The notes beneath the pieces were generated by a model. The model was not told where the DNA came from. It worked only from the letters and a program-made list of their open reading frames with translations, and made no database searches. A stretch of DNA of 15,884 nt from BM714 sp964644525 (GTDB lineage: Bacteria > Bacillota > Clostridia > Peptostreptococcales > BM714): contig CAZXWC010000032.1 in NCBI GenBank assembly GCA_964644525.1, forward strand, positions 1 to 15,884, written 5' to 3'. This document shows, in pieces, positions 14,719 through 15,884 of this stretch (position 1 is the first letter of the stretch; each line of letters opens with the position of its first letter). The position numbers were made by a program, and so were the translations under genes.

Positions 14719-15795
14719 ATGGATCAAAAGAAAAACAGAGTTTTGGCAATAAATCCTGGTTCCACGTCTACGAAAATAGCGGTTTATGAAGATGAAACAC
14801 TTTTGTTAAGCAAGACGCTTGACCATAGCAAGGAAGAACTTGAGCCATTCGAAAAGGTTTCCGATCAATTTGGCATGAGGAAAAAGGCTGTACTCGATTT
14901 TCTTGATGAAAACAGTTTTGACATAAAAACTCTTTCAGCTGTTGTTGGAAGGGGAGGGGTTTTGCCTCCTGTAAAATCGGGCGCATATGGAGTCAACGAT
15001 GTAATGATCGACCGGCTCAAAAACAATCCGGTGGCGGAGCATGCGTCTAACTTGGGCGCCCTTATAGCAAACGAGATAGCTAAGCCGCTTGGGATTATGG
15101 CTGTCATATACGATTCGGTTTCGGTTGATGAATTCAAGCCTGTTGCAAGGCTGTCGGGAATGGCCGACATAGAAAGGGCAAGTCTTTGCCATGCATTGAA
15201 CATGAGAGCATCGGGAATAAAAACGGCGGAAAGCCTTGGCCGTCCTTATCAAAGCCTAAATCTCGTAATAGCTCATTTGGGAGGCGGAATTTCAATAAGC
15301 GTGCATGAAAAAGGAAAAATGATCGATATAATAAGCGATGATGAAGGACCTTTTTCTCCTGAAAGGGCAGGAAGAGTGCCTTGCCGCAGACTTATAGAGA
15401 TGTGCTATTCCGGTCAATTCGACAGGAGAACCATGATGAAGAAACTGCGCGGCCTTGGAGGAATAAAGTCTTACCTTGACACCCACAGCGCTTTGGAAGT
15501 AGAAAGTAGAATAGAAAAAGGCGACCAGGAAGCTCTCCTTGTCTATCAGGCTATGGCTTATCAAGTCGCCAAGGGAATAGGCGAGCTTGCAACGGTAGTT
15601 AAGGGCAAGGTTGACGGAATAGTAGTAACAGGAGGAATCGCCCATTCCAAAATGATGACGGGATGGATAAAAGAAAGCGTTGAATTCATTGCTCCGGTTT
15701 ATATAATGGCGGGAGAAAACGAACTCGAGGCGCTTGCTATGGGAGCTTTGAGGGTTGTTAGGGGCGAGGAAGAACTCCGAGAATATACAGACTGA
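14719..15795 (+). CDS. buk: Butyrate kinase (acetokinase family)
   Basis: Butyrate kinase interconverts butyryl phosphate plus ADP and butyrate plus ATP, the last ATP-yielding step of butyrate formation; family members also take branched-chain acyl phosphates. The 358-residue ASKHA-fold protein shows the N-terminal phosphate loop INPGSTSTKIAVYEDE (11-26), GRGGVLPPVKSGAYGVN (77-93), AHLGGGISISVHEKG (185-199) and GPFSPERAGRVP (210-221), with VVTGGIAHS near the end, all typical of Buk rather than acetate kinase. AAAAGGAGG lies ahead of the ATG. No phosphotransbutyrylase gene is in the window; it could lie beyond the right edge. Cotranscription with the membrane protein from the sigma-54 promoter is likely. 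Confidence 0.95.
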   Translation: MDQKKNRVLAINPGSTSTKIAVYEDETLLLSKTLDHSKEELEPFEKVSDQFGMRKKAVLDFLDENSFDIKTLSAVVGRGGVLPPVKSGAYGVNDVMIDRLKNNPVAEHASNLGALIANEIAKPLGIMAVIYDSVSVDEFKPVARLSGMADIERASLCHALNMRASGIKTAESLGRPYQSLNLVIAHLGGGISISVHEKGKMIDIISDDEGPFSPERAGRVPCRRLIEMCYSGQFDRRTMMKKLRGLGGIKSYLDTHSALEVESRIEKGDQEALLVYQAMAYQVAKGIGELATVVKGKVDGIVVTGGIAHSKMMTGWIKESVEFIAPVYIMAGENELEALAMGALRVVRGEEELREYTD

Positions 15796-15830
15796 CGAGA
15801 TGTCTTGATTTCTGCGTTGTCAAAAGTGCA

Positions 15831-15884
15831 GTAGAAAGAAGAAAGTAGAAAGAAGAAAGTAGAAAGAAGAAAGTAGAAAGAAGA
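15831..15884. repeat. 14-bp tandem repeat (two heptads), cut by window end
   Basis: The unit GTAGAAAGAAGAAA repeats at 15831, 15845, 15859 and 15873, the last copy truncated by the window edge. Each unit is the heptads GTAGAAA plus GAAGAAA, so it is related to the GTGGAAA array at 61-116. It begins 35 bp after the buk stop and has no coding potential. Confidence 0.95.

Overview
The window looks like chromosomal DNA from an anaerobic, low-to-moderate GC Firmicute of class Clostridia; a Peptostreptococcaceae-like or related genus is my guess, not something the sequence proves. Supporting points are strong AGGAGG ribosome binding sites, sigma-A promoters with TTGACA/TATACT hexamers, FabK as enoyl-ACP reductase instead of FabI, a PPi-type phosphofructokinase, and butyrate kinase under a sigma-54 system.

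Region 1 (1-600) has no protein gene. It opens with a 7-bp tandem repeat array. It then holds a compact, highly structured stretch (about 218-530, + strand) that resembles HEARO/omega RNA, the guide RNA of IscB/IsrB-type nucleases, with no nuclease gene beside it. A bidirectional terminator hairpin follows.

Region 2 (603-8094) is a complete type II fatty-acid synthesis locus. A FabK/nitronate-monooxygenase-like flavoprotein is read on the minus strand. Divergently, fabT-fabH-acpP-fabK-fabD-fabG-fabF-fabZ form one tightly packed operon closed by a strong hairpin. The divergent intergenic region has two near-identical sigma-A promoters, each overlapped by a FabT-type palindrome (TTTGA-N3-TCAAA), and a third palindrome downstream. 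One MarR-type repressor therefore probably controls both directions. The operon covers malonyl transfer, initiation, elongation, both reductions and dehydration; acc genes and plsX are not in the window.

Region 3 (8102-11860) holds a small ComFB-like protein on the minus strand, a RidA-family deaminase, and a translationally coupled pair: PPi-dependent phosphofructokinase and an M3 oligoendopeptidase.

Region 4 (11920-15795) is a sigma-54 module. A PrpR_N-PAS-AAA+-Fis enhancer-binding protein is followed by a 25-bp inverted repeat, a consensus -24/-12 promoter, a leader with a terminator-like hairpin, a small multi-spanning membrane protein resembling Mpv17/PMP22, and butyrate kinase. The likely reading is substrate-sensed, RpoN-dependent expression of short-chain or branched-chain acyl phosphate metabolism, with a possible second control point in the leader. 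A second heptad-type purine repeat array begins 35 bp after buk and runs off the window edge.
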